This document shows, in pieces, positions 53,461 through 63,669 of a stretch of DNA of 64,000 bases. The notes below the pieces were generated by a model that did no database searches, was not told the DNA's origin, and was given only the letters and a program-made list of their open reading frames with translations. Positions within the stretch are counted from its first letter, which is position 1; each line of letters begins with the position of its first letter. The position numbers and the translations under genes are program-made. Origin of the DNA: Bemisia tabaci (lineage: Eukaryota; Arthropoda; Insecta; Hemiptera; Aleyrodidae); assembly GCF_918797505.1 (NCBI RefSeq), contig NC_092795.1:1054001-1118000 (forward strand), in the 5' to 3' direction.

Positions 53461-53944
53461 TAATGCGTCTTGATCTGACACATGTTAGACCGGAGTTAGT
53501 CATGCTAAGGCATGCTTTTGAATGATTTCGTACCTCGTGATAGTTTCATTTTGTATAATTCATGGAGACTTACAGTTATATCTTCAAAAGTATCCTCGTC
53601 CTGCATGCATGAAGAGGAGGACTATTTCCGCAAAGTTTTGGCATTGAGATGAGAGAAAAGTGGCCTTACCTGCAACAGACACATTAAAATATCAGATAAG
53701 TGATACTTTGAAGAGAGGGGAATTTTTAAGATAAGGTCAAGAGTCCTTAGAATGAGGTCTTCATAGAAGTTGATCTTGACGTGAACATCAAAATTAGAAT
53801 GTGAGAGGAATAGAACCTTACCTTGTGTCTTGTCTCGTTTTTCAAATAAGTCCAATCCAAAGAAAACGATATACCGAAACTCAAACAGCTACAAGACAAA
53901 ACTGAGAATTAACTACGTACTTCTTTTGTTAGTGGACTGCATGT
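53461..53944. other. No supportable feature
   Basis: Non-coding. A 77-codon minus frame at 53622-53855 has no motif. Confidence 0.3.
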
Positions 53945-53998
53945 GGTGAGGAGGAAACACTATTTCTGACTCATCCATAAAAGCACGTCAGTGGCGTA
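53945..53998. mobile_element. F17 fragment interrupted by hAT-like element
   Basis: AAACACTATTTCTGACTCAT then CCATAAAAGCAC resembles F17 (compare 62300-62390). The sequence resumes at 54559 with AATTATCTGCATTAGG. The far end of F17 is not recognised. Confidence 0.5.
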
Positions 53999-54558
53999 AC
54001 GGACTTCCGCTGGGCCCCCCCGCAAAATTTTTTCTAGGCCCCCCCCATGTCGATAAAATTCCAATATTACCCCCCCCCCCTCCCACCCCTTCCGATTTTT
54101 TGGCCCGAGGCATCCCAAATCACGGACTTGGACTGCCTCACCCCTCACCGTCCCAGATCCCGTACCCGATTATATGGGACTCCTAAAGGATCAAGGATCT
54201 TAAGGGTGGCGGGGGCCCAGCCCAGGCCCAAGGATTATTGGATCTCCCAAAGCCCGAAATACGAAAAGTGACAAAAAAAGAAAAACAATTTAGTAATCAC
54301 CGAGTGGACATTGGAAGGCAGGGGCCCTCCAGCAACTAAAAAGTTCGGAACAGTCCGAAAGAAGTATGAAAAACCCCGAGCTAACAATAAAAATCGGAGG
54401 AAGAACCCCCATCTCAGTAAGTAAATGCCCAAAGTTTGAAACCTAAGCCAAGCATCAAAGATAGAGAGAGAAAAAAAAAATTCCGGCGGCCGAGGGCCCC
54501 CTTGGCGCCTGGGCCCCCCTGCATAGCAGGGTCTGCGGGGGCGCCCGTTACGCCACTG
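53999..54558. mobile_element. hAT-like MITE with imperfect 8-bp TSD
   Basis: The ends CAGTGGCGTAACGGAC and GCCCGTTACGCCACTG are inverted. The flanks AAGCACGT (53991-53998) and AAGCAATT (54559-54566) match in 6 of 8 positions. Both inner ends are C/G-homopolymer rich (GGGCCCCCCC). It is 560 bp. The 109-codon minus frame inside has no transposase motif. Confidence 0.82.
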
Positions 54559-54566
54559 AAGCAATT

Positions 54567-55124
54567 ATCTGCATTAGGCAGCTTGTGCACATGACATTTG
54601 CGAATTTTCTTTCAAATGTATTGTACCTTAGTGGCTTCTGACTTGTCTTCAAAAAAATGAGGGCGGATGCGGAGTTATTTGATTCCTTTACTTGGCACAA
54701 TTTGATGTGAGCTCTAGGCCAGACTGTTGTCACCAATTGGAAACGCCTTCAGTTTCGCGCGATACGTCACCGCTCACACCAGAGTTAAAATATTTGTATC
54801 ATAAATTGCCGTGCAGAATCCTTCTTATTCCCAACATTCATGAAGAATATTATTATTATTATTTCGCGTTTGGTCAAAAAAACCTTAAAGAAAACTTTAC
54901 GCTTTAATAAATGCTTACTATAAAATAACAAAAATAGTAATTTTACGGCACAATGAAGTCCGAAGGTATTTTGTTTCATTATTCGTGCACAAGATTTAGA
55001 CGCACAACCGCTCAACGTAGAGACGGGCGCAGCGACCTCTAGGTTAGTAAATTTCAGTCACTAAAAGAACACACAGTTGCTACACCCTTTAACCATGTTG
55101 CCCATTACCGTTGATAGGACAAAT
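54567..55124. other. No supportable feature
   Basis: AT-rich with a TAT/ATT microsatellite at about 54848-54863. No gene. Confidence 0.35.
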
Positions 55125-55376
55125 CTGCTGTGCTGAGGCAGATCGCCGTATGAACATTCGAGAGTTGCCAAATTCCCAAAATAAAATGTTTACTTTTTAG
55201 GAAAGTTATAAAGTATTCCCCTTTAGATTTTCAGAATCTTTATGTAAAATTGCGAACTATATTATCTGAAAAATTGGGAGGAAAATATTCATAAATTTAC
55301 CAGGAAACTCGTGTTTTATCAAAGCAAAATTGGCATCGCCTGAGGGTTCATACGGCATTTTTCCTTAGCACGGCAG
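55125..55376. mobile_element. F1 MITE with 4-bp TSD AAAT
   Basis: The termini are CTGCTGTGCTGAGGCAGATC and TTTTTCCTTAGCACGGCAG. AAAT is duplicated at 55121-55124 and 55377-55380. Length is 252 bp. Confidence 0.9.
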
Positions 55377-56110
55377 AAATAGTGCACGATTGAGAATGGC
55401 AACGGGGTGAATGAAATAAAACTGATACAAATCAGTTGAAAAGTAGGAAAAAGGAGCTTCCACAGGAAATAAAGATATGATTCTTGCGCTTCATGCAGCG
55501 TGAAGTACCACTTCCGGAAGTTTGGATGAGTCGTAGATCGGTTTGCGAACGTGCACCGCTTGGCCCACTGTTGTCAACTTTCGGAGACCAAAGTCATCAT
55601 CTAGGGCGTTATGTTGTTCCAAAAGTGGGAAATTACGTTAATTACACTTTATCCTTCTTTTAGCGGAAGAAATAGAGGTCATCTCCAACTTTAATTTATT
55701 CTTTCCGTGTCTATTTTCATCTGTTGCACATTTCTATTCTCTAAGGTGTGAAGGAATGGCCTACATTTTTAAAACGCCGGTAAATAAATGTATTAACCAA
55801 CCATACATCCATTGAAAGTCTGCAGAATCTTCGCAATTCCTGTCCAAAATTTTTCGGCTTTTTGCGTGTGATTGGAAGAAAAAATTACACACATTTTGGG
55901 GCCTTATCATAATTGACTTTTTGAATAAAGATTAACCTCCGTGACTGCAAATTGATATCGCTCTTTTTTTTTTCTTCGTTTTGTTTTGGGCGCTCTCTCA
56001 AAATATTCCGCAAAAACACCATGAAAAAACGCCTGGTAAAAAGGAGGGAAGCAGATATTTGGAAATGCGGCGATGGGGAAACTCGTTTTGGTTGTTTTAT
56101 ATCGTTTGGC
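55377..56110. other. No supportable feature
   Basis: AT-rich DNA. Frames over 100 codons at 55885-56269 overlap on both strands and span a minisatellite. Confidence 0.35.
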
Positions 56111-56166
56111 GACGGGAGGCGGGTGGAGACGGGAGGCGGGTGGAGACGGGAGGCGGGTGGAGGCGG
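56111..56166. repeat. 17-bp minisatellite
   Basis: Three exact units of GACGGGAGGCGGGTGGA (starting 56111, 56128 and 56145) plus a partial fourth. Confidence 0.92.
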
Positions 56167-56504
56167 CAGCATTGCTTTCAACGGCTTCAACGGCTACCGG
56201 TCAATAAATAATCTGAAACTCACGAGACGCGAGAGCCGAGCGAAGAAGGGCACACGTCAAAAAAGTTGAGCTACAATTTGTCATCGTAAGAAATTTATGG
56301 TCTGCCCTTAAACGTTCACAGAACTTCATTGTCTTGAGACGTTGCGAAAAATAAAAACCGGTGATGACTCCGACGTTGCCTCTCCAAACTCTCATTTTCA
56401 AGTCGCCCTAATGTGAGAGCCCTATTTATGGTCCTTTCTCTAACAACTCCGTTTCATAAAGGATTCGATCCACATGAATCCATCCAAAAATGAAAACATA
56501 AATC

Positions 56505-56773
56505 GATCGACACCGATTCAATCGACAGTTAATTTTAAAAAAAAAAACCCAGTATCAATTCGATGGACATGAACCGATCGATGTGATTCCGTCGTTAGCG
56601 ATTTGATCGACTCACAGGTTTGTCGATCGGTTTACGGGTCTGTCAATTGACTCACGGCTTTTGTCGATCGAACCACGGCATGGGTTTGTCGATCGATTCA
56701 CAGGTTTGTCGATTGATACACGGGTTTGTCGATCAATTCACGGATGACGATCGAATCGGTGTCGATTGAATCA
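56505..56773. repeat. 20-bp tandem array with inverted flanks
   Basis: About seven diverged units of TTTGTCGATCGATTCACGGG run from about 56600 to 56745. CGATCGACACCGATTCAATC (56505 on) is mirrored by GAATCGGTGTCGATTGAAT (56753 on), so the array sits between inverted repeats. The GTCGATCGA core is itself palindromic. Confidence 0.82.
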
Positions 56774-56774
56774 C

Positions 56775-58316
56775 GTCGACCGATTCCCGTTTGGATTTTC
56801 CAAACGTATTCGAATTTTCTTGAATAGCCCTCCTACTTGATGAAGGTTTTACAAACGTCAGCTTCTATCGAGTTTTATTATGAAAGGGGAGGGGGGAGTG
56901 TTGAGGCAAAATTTACGTCATTTTATTGGGAATGTCTGAACCGTCATGACAAATGCGTTACACGGGGTGGATGGGTGTGGGAAAAAAATCTGAAAAATGG
57001 AGATTGGTAAATTATGAAGAGCCCCTCTGCTCCTATCGAATTGATGAATGACGTATTCGATGCCGGCGCCTAAGTCGGAGCCTATAACGAGTAGGCGGTA
57101 TCGGAATGGTATTTGGTTTGGGTGTGAGGTGGAAGGTTGTTATTGGCGACTGCGACATGATGCCTTCTCATTTTCCCTTGCCGGAATGTCGGCTCGAGAA
57201 ATTGCAACTAATGAGTTTGGTCAACTACACTGTAAATAGGATTACTTGGCGTTCCTCTCTTGGTGCGGACCGCAGGCTTCCAGCTCGGAGTCGCCAGGGA
57301 CTCCAACAGCCACGCGCGTCCCCAACCGTACATGATAGATATGTTCTTTTAGATGCCCTCATTTCCATCACCGAGCAACGCAACTCCATTCCAACCGCCA
57401 AAATTGACTCAAGCATCAGAATATGACCCCAAGCTTATGTCTGAAATTTTCCTAGTTTTTTCCCTGGAATCAGGAAAAATAGCTAAAGATTTCGCTAATT
57501 ATTCTGTGAGCTAAGAAGAAAAGTCAGTGTAGAATTCATCGATTTTGCCCTGAAATCAGAGGAAAAAACAATTACAACTCTACTGATTTTTGCGTCAACT
57601 CAGGGGAACAATCAGTTAAAATCTTGTCGATTTTCGCGTGAAATCGAAAGGAGACGCGGTCAAGTTTCCAATTAAAACGTCAGGCTCTTCCCTGCTACAA
57701 ATGCAATTTATGGATGGAAATCCAGGCAAATTTAAATGTAATTACCTTATTTTTTTTAGGTATCGACGATAAGAGGGGAAAGATATCATATTAAATATCG
57801 AGACAGGTATCCACTATATTGAGTTGAATGGTGGAATTTGAACGTGAGGTCACTTTCAAGGATTCGCAACTTAAACTAGTATCAATTGTTCATTGAACTG
57901 GAGGCAGGCAATCAATAATCATCGAAAACTCGATACCTGTGTTTTACGTTGTTTGTATGCCTAAGTAGATAGTTTCATGCGTCGACTTAAGGCTACCATA
58001 AGCGGGAGATTAGGCACAAAATAAAATGTAAAAATGGTACATGCGAACAAAAATCTGTTTCTGACAAGTGAACAGTATTCGTTTTATGAGTACGGCATTT
58101 AGATAGCTCGAGTGGTGGCTCAGCTTTTCACATCAAGTACAAATCCACTCCAGAGGTCGCAGACAATTTTTCCTGGAGAGTTTTTTCAGTCCAGCAGTCG
58201 GTCAGATGTATTCGACACCCAGTTATATGTCGATAGTTAAAACTTAGACATTACCCGACGATATTTACCTTGTCACCAGCTGTAGCTAACTATGTGTGTG
58301 GTGATTTTTTCCTTTC

Positions 58317-58317
<1 letters not shown>
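56775..58317. other. About 1.5 kb without genes
   Basis: Frames near 57048-57426 (63 and 106 codons) are overlapping and lack motifs. No TIR or array was recognised. Confidence 0.35.

Positions 58318-58362
<45 letters not shown>
58318..58362. repeat. Long poly-A tract
   Basis: About 45 consecutive A residues. It could be a retroposon tail, but no target-site duplication or upstream retroelement is evident. The open frames through it (polylysine or polyphenylalanine) are artefacts. Confidence 0.9.
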
Positions 58363-58366
<4 letters not shown>

Positions 58367-59339
58367 CTTTTGACCATTCAACATCAGAAACTTGTAACTT
58401 TTATTCATCATTATGAAGCAAAACATAAACCAAATAAACATTCTGAATACTTTCAACATTTTGAAGAATCTCTGTTTTGTTGCCACCCTTTTGAACCTAA
58501 CTCGTGATCCTACGACGTATTAGTAAAAAACCTTGAAAATATGCTTAAAATTGAAAGAAAATCAAGAGGACACCCGAGAAACTAGTTGATACGATTCAGC
58601 GGAAGTTTAAGAAAATGTTAGCCCTAAAAATAAGAAATTAACTAAAGCTCGCGGCGTTTCGGAACACTGGTATTTGGCAGTTGATTATTGATCTGCGGCT
58701 ATTTCCCATCACCATTTCTTCCCATCGGTATAACTTCAATCGAGTTTTATCGAGAGAAAAAAAAAGCAAGGAGAGGAGAGCTAAATTTATGCATCCGAAA
58801 GAGCATATCAGTATGGAGGCAAAACGAAACCTCGTACATCCAAATAAACTGGTGGAAGCAAACTTGATTTGGCAATGTTTTGCAGATGCCTCTGGTGCAA
58901 AGAGATGTGCCATAGCACTCGCCGAACTTTTGGCCAGCTATCAGGAAATCCGTAAGGCGCAGCAGAAGTGCGACTTATCTCTGCTAGTCTTTGTTTCCTG
59001 CCCAATAACTCATCCCGATAGTGGCTCACTTGTGTTACTCTATGTTCTTTTGATGTTGCCAAAATGTTGACGGCGGATAATAAATGAACGAGCCCTTGGA
59101 CATGGTTAAAAATCAGCCATTCCCTTCGAGATTTTACACTGACCACTGTTGCTACATTGAACATTCAAAACATCAATCCGTGAGTGGGTGATTAGAGTGC
59201 CTTGTTTTTATAATTTGACTACCCGCTCTATAAAAAAAAACGAATATGAGATGCGTGAATTAAATTGACCTTTAAACTAAATTCAGTGCACTTATAGATG
59301 AACTTAACTTTGTAGCAGCGAAAAACGAATCTCTTCATG
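58363..59339. other. No confident gene; overlapping frames
   Basis: A 129-codon plus frame (58681-59070) and a 118-codon minus frame (58808-59164) overlap. Neither has a recognised domain and at most one could be real. Confidence 0.35.
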
Positions 59340-59506
59340 CAGCGGCGATCGAGGCGTGAATTATCGCTTATCGGTATTCCCCCATTTGGAGCTGCGGTAA
59401 AGAATCGAATATTAAGGTGTTTGTTGCAAACACCCTGTTAATGGATCCTTTGAATAGGTTTAAATGACAGATCAATTGATAAATCGCAAATTACGCCACG
59501 CCACTG
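59340..59506. mobile_element. F2 hAT-like MITE copy
   Basis: The left end CAGCGGCGATCGAGGCGTGA is degenerate. The right end CAAATTACGCCACGCCACTG is intact. The flanks TCTTCATG and TCTTTGTG match in 6 of 8 positions. The centre carries GTGTTTGTTGCAAACACC. Confidence 0.75.
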
Positions 59507-59623
59507 TCTTTGTGTCGGTTGTAACCGGATGCGACTTCATCGAGAGACATTTTCTGTCGAACCACCGGGAATTCTTCTTAAATATAATGTAACAGAAATT
59601 TTTCTTTGAAACAAGAAACCTTC

Positions 59624-59875
59624 CTGCGGGCTGATTATTGAAATTGATAGACAAAACGATAGAAAACATGACAAAGCGAAAATGGAGTGCTTCTTTAGAT
59701 GTTGGAACGGCTGGTTGCTATAGACTAAGGAAGAAAACGATGGATTAACATCGGGCATCTCATTGGTTGCCGTTATTTAGTCTGTTACTTGCCTCCTTTA
59801 TCTATTGCACCCACCCGCTTCATCAATAAGATCGCTCCAGTTTCCTTTGTCCATCATTTTCAATAATCAATCCAC
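59624..59875. mobile_element. F4 MITE copy
   Basis: The left end CTGCGGGCTGATTATTGAAA runs into TTGATAGACAAAACGATAG. The right end TTTGTCCATCATTTTCAATA runs into ATCAATCCACTG. The right arm has lost its second half-repeat. Confidence 0.72.
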
Positions 59876-60057
59876 TGTTTTGAGCAGTATTCCTTTCGCT
59901 ACAACGAGACGTTCTTTCACTTTAAGACGATTTCCGGTCGATTCAACAAGAATTTCTTCACTGCTATTGCGGAAATCTTGGGAAATTTACTTGACAGGAA
60001 AATTCTTAGGGAAAATTTTCCTGTCATGTATGCCGTGACAGAAATTCTGGCGTCTGC

Positions 60058-60196
60058 AATAAATCGATGAATCTGTCAATCGAACCTATGAAAAGGATCG
60101 ATAAGGATGTTTGCAACGAGCACCTTAATGCTCGATTCTTTACCATAGCTTCGAATGGAGAAATATCGATGATGGATCATTCACGCCTCGCCACTG
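60058..60196. mobile_element. F2 MITE, left end lost
   Basis: AAATCGATGAATCTGTCAAT, GTTTGCAACGAGCACC, GGAGAAATATCGATGATGG and the end CACGCCTCGCCACTG follow the family consensus. The CAGTGGCG left end is missing. Confidence 0.65.
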
Positions 60197-60479
60197 TTGT
60201 ACTAAGTGTTGTAATGTTTCTGTTAAACACGGACGAACCCTTCTCTCTGCCCTGGAAAAAATTCGCAAGGGCCCTTCCGGAATTCCTCGCTGGATGCGTG
60301 ACCTCCATTAGACGGGCGAGTTAGTTACCGATCGGGTTAATTGCTCCGAGGAACAACAAACATTCTTCGCCAGCGACGATAAAGAAGTGAAAAAACTAGC
60401 GACGAGACAAAATATGGGGCAATAAAAGTAGGCTCCGTCGCTCCGTTTCGAAAACAAGAGAGAGTGAGAACGCGCGTCG

Positions 60480-60610
60480 CAGTGGCCCAGAGGCTATCGA
60501 AGTTTTTCCATTTGAAGCTGCGGTGAAGAATCGATTAATCGAAGATCGATGTTTTACATAGGTTTAAACGCCAGATCGATCGATTCATCGCGAAGCACGA
60601 GGCGCCACTG
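60480..60610. mobile_element. F2 MITE, internally deleted
   Basis: CAGTGGCCCAGAGGCTATCG at the left and CGCGAAGCACGAGGCGCCACTG (60589-60610) at the right are present. The central palindrome is shortened. Confidence 0.6.
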
Positions 60611-61111
60611 GTGCTTTGAGACGGGGCTATTTAATAACTCATTAAGAAGGGGAATTTACGGGCGGAGCGACGCGAAAACAGCGGGAGTCTTGGGCGGTGA
60701 CAAAGCGAGCGCGAGAAACAACGGAAAGAGGCCGAGAGTGACGGGGACGAAACGGAAAATTGGCAAAGTGGAAGCGATGAACGGAGCGAGTGGGGTGGCA
60801 AAAAACGCTCGCAGAAATCCCCTCACTTCTCGCGATTCCCTCGTCAAAGTTGGAAAACGCGCGTGTCGCTAGCGTGGATTCCCAGGGAAAATCTTGATCG
60901 CTTCCATTTTCAAAATAAGATATCTAGACAAAATGTTTACTAAATATCCTCCAGCTAACAGCGTCTATTATTAATAAAACAAAACAATACAGTAAACAAC
61001 GATGGCTCGAGTCGAAAAATGCGTATCTCGGAGTGCGAGGTTGGAAGTCTCACATTAAGATTTGCTTCTTAAGAGAAAACTGACCAACAGTTTTTAAACA
61101 TATTTTCTGCA
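60611..61111. other. No supportable gene
   Basis: A 107-codon plus frame (60549-60872) starts inside an F2 copy and is arginine/lysine-rich. It is not credible as a gene. A weak GCGTATCTCGGAGTGCGAGG block near 61019 may be an F14 end. Confidence 0.35.
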
Positions 61112-61135
61112 AAAAAAAAAAAAAAAAAAAAAAAA
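61112..61135. repeat. Poly-A tract
   Basis: About 23 consecutive A residues in AT-rich surroundings. Confidence 0.85.
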
Positions 61136-61990
61136 GAAATACGCAAAATTGCAAAGAGACATTTTGATTAGTTTTTCTGGAAAAGAGCAAAACTTAGTCG
61201 GCTATGTTCAAACTTTGCGATTTAGATACACACTTAAAGCATCTGAAATCGATGGGTTTGAATTTTAATAGTAAAACTACTTGGAGAATCACATTTGCAC
61301 AGAAGAAGAAAAAAAGTCAAATCTACGATGAGGTCGTCAATGGTAAACTTGGAAGGGAGGGGTGGGGGGGATGCCGGCATTTTTGCTCTTTTCGGTAAAA
61401 TTTGGCACCGTAGCTCCTTGGAAAAAATCGTTGAAAAGGACGAGGGGGAATCTTTTGACAATGTAAAAAGTACGTGACTGGTGTTGGAATTAGAGCTTTT
61501 CACTCATTTAGGCGGAGCGTTTCTAAAGGTCACGAACTCACGAACTAGAAATGACCCATTAGATGATAAACAATTCCCACACCGCTAGGGCGTTCAAACC
61601 AAAATCGCCTTTGGACAAACAGCTAGAGTCGAGTTTCATTCAAAAAAGCACCTCTCTGCCAACGCACGGTACTTGTAAAGATGCCAAGAACAATTTAGCG
61701 AACTGATAACCTTATCCCGTCGTAAATCATAATGCAATTAATTTAGTGTGAAATCCGACTAAAGTGTACTTTAATTTTCCGCCAAGTTCGAATTTACAAG
61801 CAAAAACTGGAATCTCTCTCTAATGAATTGAAACAAAAATCCGAAACGATCGAAGTGTCCGCCTTGTTTTATGGGCATAAAAATCTGCAGTTTGCAGCTT
61901 GGTCTGTAATCCAATCTAGCGGCACACTTGAAACCCCAGCACAGAGAAAAATTTCCTCGCGGTTCAACAGGAATTCCTGTTAAATGGACA
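61136..61990. other. No supportable feature
   Basis: AT-rich with a G-run near 61360. Only short frames. Confidence 0.35.
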
Positions 61991-62402
61991 TTTTGCAATG
62001 AGAAGCTGCAATTTCAAGCTCATTCACAAGACCCCTTATCTGAGGAAACTAATGAAGCAAATGTTTTTTTCTAAAATGAACCAGGAATAGTAAATTCCAA
62101 TTGCAGCAAAAATATGCCGCCACATTAATTCCTCGTTGAAACAACAGAAAATCTCCTTTCTTCGTATGGCATTCCTGTCATTCCCAAAAGACGTCCTAGA
62201 TTTCTTTGAAGAGATTTCCGGTTGACACAACTAGAACTTCTGTTGCGGCATATTTAACAGGAATATTTGGACCACATCCTCCAGTAAGGAACGATTACCT
62301 TCGGCTCGTACATAAAAGCACTTACCTGCATGGGGGAACTGATAGTACATATGCTGTTTCAAAAATGAGCCAGAAATAGTGGCTGCTCATTGCAGAACGC
62401 AC
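61991..62402. mobile_element. F17 element, long copy
   Basis: The left end TTTTGCAATGAGAAGCTGCA runs into ATTTCAAGCTCATT. The right end AAAATGAGCCAGAAATAGTG runs into GCTGCTCATTGCAGAACG, its inverse. An internal AATTCCAATTGCAGC near 62095 suggests two units, as in the 14.1 kb copy. Size is about 412 bp. Confidence 0.7.
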
Positions 62403-62504
62403 AGCCCATGATACTCTGAGTGCGCAATCAAAGTTACAAGATATCCTACACTGTTAAAATTCCCGGCGCGAAATTCACGCTAACTCAGTTGCTATTTTGA
62501 CCAC

Positions 62505-62826
62505 CTGTTACTCTGAGTGCATGGATCCGGCGCGAAATAAGCTCGGCGCGAATTTCGCGCTCTAGCGGAGTGAAAATCTGACAGGCAAACAAAACTATCG
62601 TAGCATGGATTAGAACTCGAGTCGCGGCGGTGAAAGACGAGTGCGCTACCACTTTGCCATTCGGCGTTCATACCAGGATGCCCTGAATTCACGCTACTTG
62701 AGGTACCTCAACTAATTCGTCCTTCGTTGGTGATATTTACGATCTGATCTATTCACTCAGAGTACGGCGCGAAATTCGCGCTGGATTCTTTTTTCACGCC
62801 GGCTATTCACTCAGAGTACATCATTG
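62505..62826. repeat. tRNA-like core between inverted CTCTGAGTG repeats
   Basis: TGTTACTCTGAGTGCATGGA runs into TCCGGCGCG at the left. CACGCCGGCTATTCACTCAG runs into AGTACATCA at the right as its inverse. GGCGCGAAATTCGCGC-type palindromes occur at about 62525-62560 and 62763-62780. An additional outlying ACTCTGAGTGCGC lies at about 62412. The interior contains the tRNA-like sequence listed separately. Confidence 0.65.
62590..62671 (-). repeat. tRNA-Glu-like SINE head or tRNA relic
   Basis: The minus strand reads ATGGCAAAGTGGTAGCGCAC, then an anticodon-loop-like CTTTCAC (anticodon TTC, glutamate), then a B-box-like GAGTTCTAATCC. The layout follows a tRNA, but the anticodon and T stems do not pair well and the acceptor stem is unclear. 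It is most likely a tRNA-derived SINE head or a degenerate tRNA copy. Confidence 0.5.
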
Positions 62827-63416
62827 ATTTTTAACAATGTAGTTTTCCGGTTCAAATTGCTTAAGACGATACATTAAAAAATACCCTTTGGGATGAGTGG
62901 AGTTTTGTCACTGACTGATCGGACAATATAAGGACAGGAAGGCGTGAAAACGCTATTTTTTCCGAGCTACAACTCTTATGTTTTTGAGGTCGAGCCGCTT
63001 TGCGACGAGGGGCGTGGAGAAATTGTAACTTATCTAAAAATGAAAGGCGCAAATCCATTTTGATGTGAGACCTGAAGATTATAGAGTTATACGGAGGATG
63101 AGACTCATCTCAAAGCGGAGTTGGAGCGTTTCGTCCAAGGAGTGTTAAAGAGAATACGGAAGTGGGCTTTGGCACGGAGCGAGAAAGAGAATCCAAATGA
63201 GGCGGCCACATGCTACGAATGGGCCTATGAGCAAGCAAAGAAAACACTCGCACAAGACCCAAATGCAAACTAAATAAATTGCGCTCAGGCCCCACTGAAA
63301 ATGGAGAAACAATAAAGGTCTTCCAATTGATGACGTAGTTTCCTACTCAGCTGCCAGATGAGTTCCTTATTCTCAACTGACATATTAAACACTAGAACTG
63401 CAAACATCTTCCAATA
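62827..63416. other. No supportable feature
   Basis: Short frames only. No repeats recognised. Confidence 0.35.
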
Positions 63417-63665
63417 CTGCTGTGCTAAGGGAAAACGCTGTATGAACCTTCAGGCGTTGCAAAATTTCCTCTGCTGAAGTGCAAATTTACTAGGAAAGTT
63501 GTGAATATTTATCATCCAATTTGTTGGACAATATAGTGCGCACTTTAATCTAAAACATCTGAAAATTTCAAAGAAAAATATGCATAAATTTCTTCTAAAA
63601 TGTACATTTTATCGGGATTTGAGAACAATCGAATGTTCATACGGCGTTTTTCCTCAAGACGGCAG
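63417..63665. mobile_element. F1 MITE copy
   Basis: The termini are CTGCTGTGCTAAGGGAAAAC and TTTTTCCTCAAGACGGCAG. The flanks AATA (63413-63416) and GATA (63666-63669) match in 3 of 4 positions. Length is 249 bp. Confidence 0.85.
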
Positions 63666-63669
63666 GATA

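Noticed and set aside
56599..56745. CRISPR-like array
   Set aside because: The 20-bp units are contiguous and diverged with no unique spacers, and the context is eukaryotic.
58318..58362. Processed pseudogene or retroposon ending in poly-A
   Set aside because: No upstream coding similarity or flanking duplication was found; a simple homopolymer is enough to explain it.
58681..59164. 129-codon plus and 118-codon minus ORFs
   Set aside because: They overlap each other almost completely, neither carries a known motif, and both could arise by chance.
60549..60872. 107-codon basic ORF
   Set aside because: Starts within an F2 MITE; basic composition but no recognisable domain.
62590..62671. Functional tRNA-Glu gene
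   Set aside because: The anticodon-loop and B-box resemblance is good, but stems mispair and no acceptor stem is evident; better explained as a SINE head or relic.
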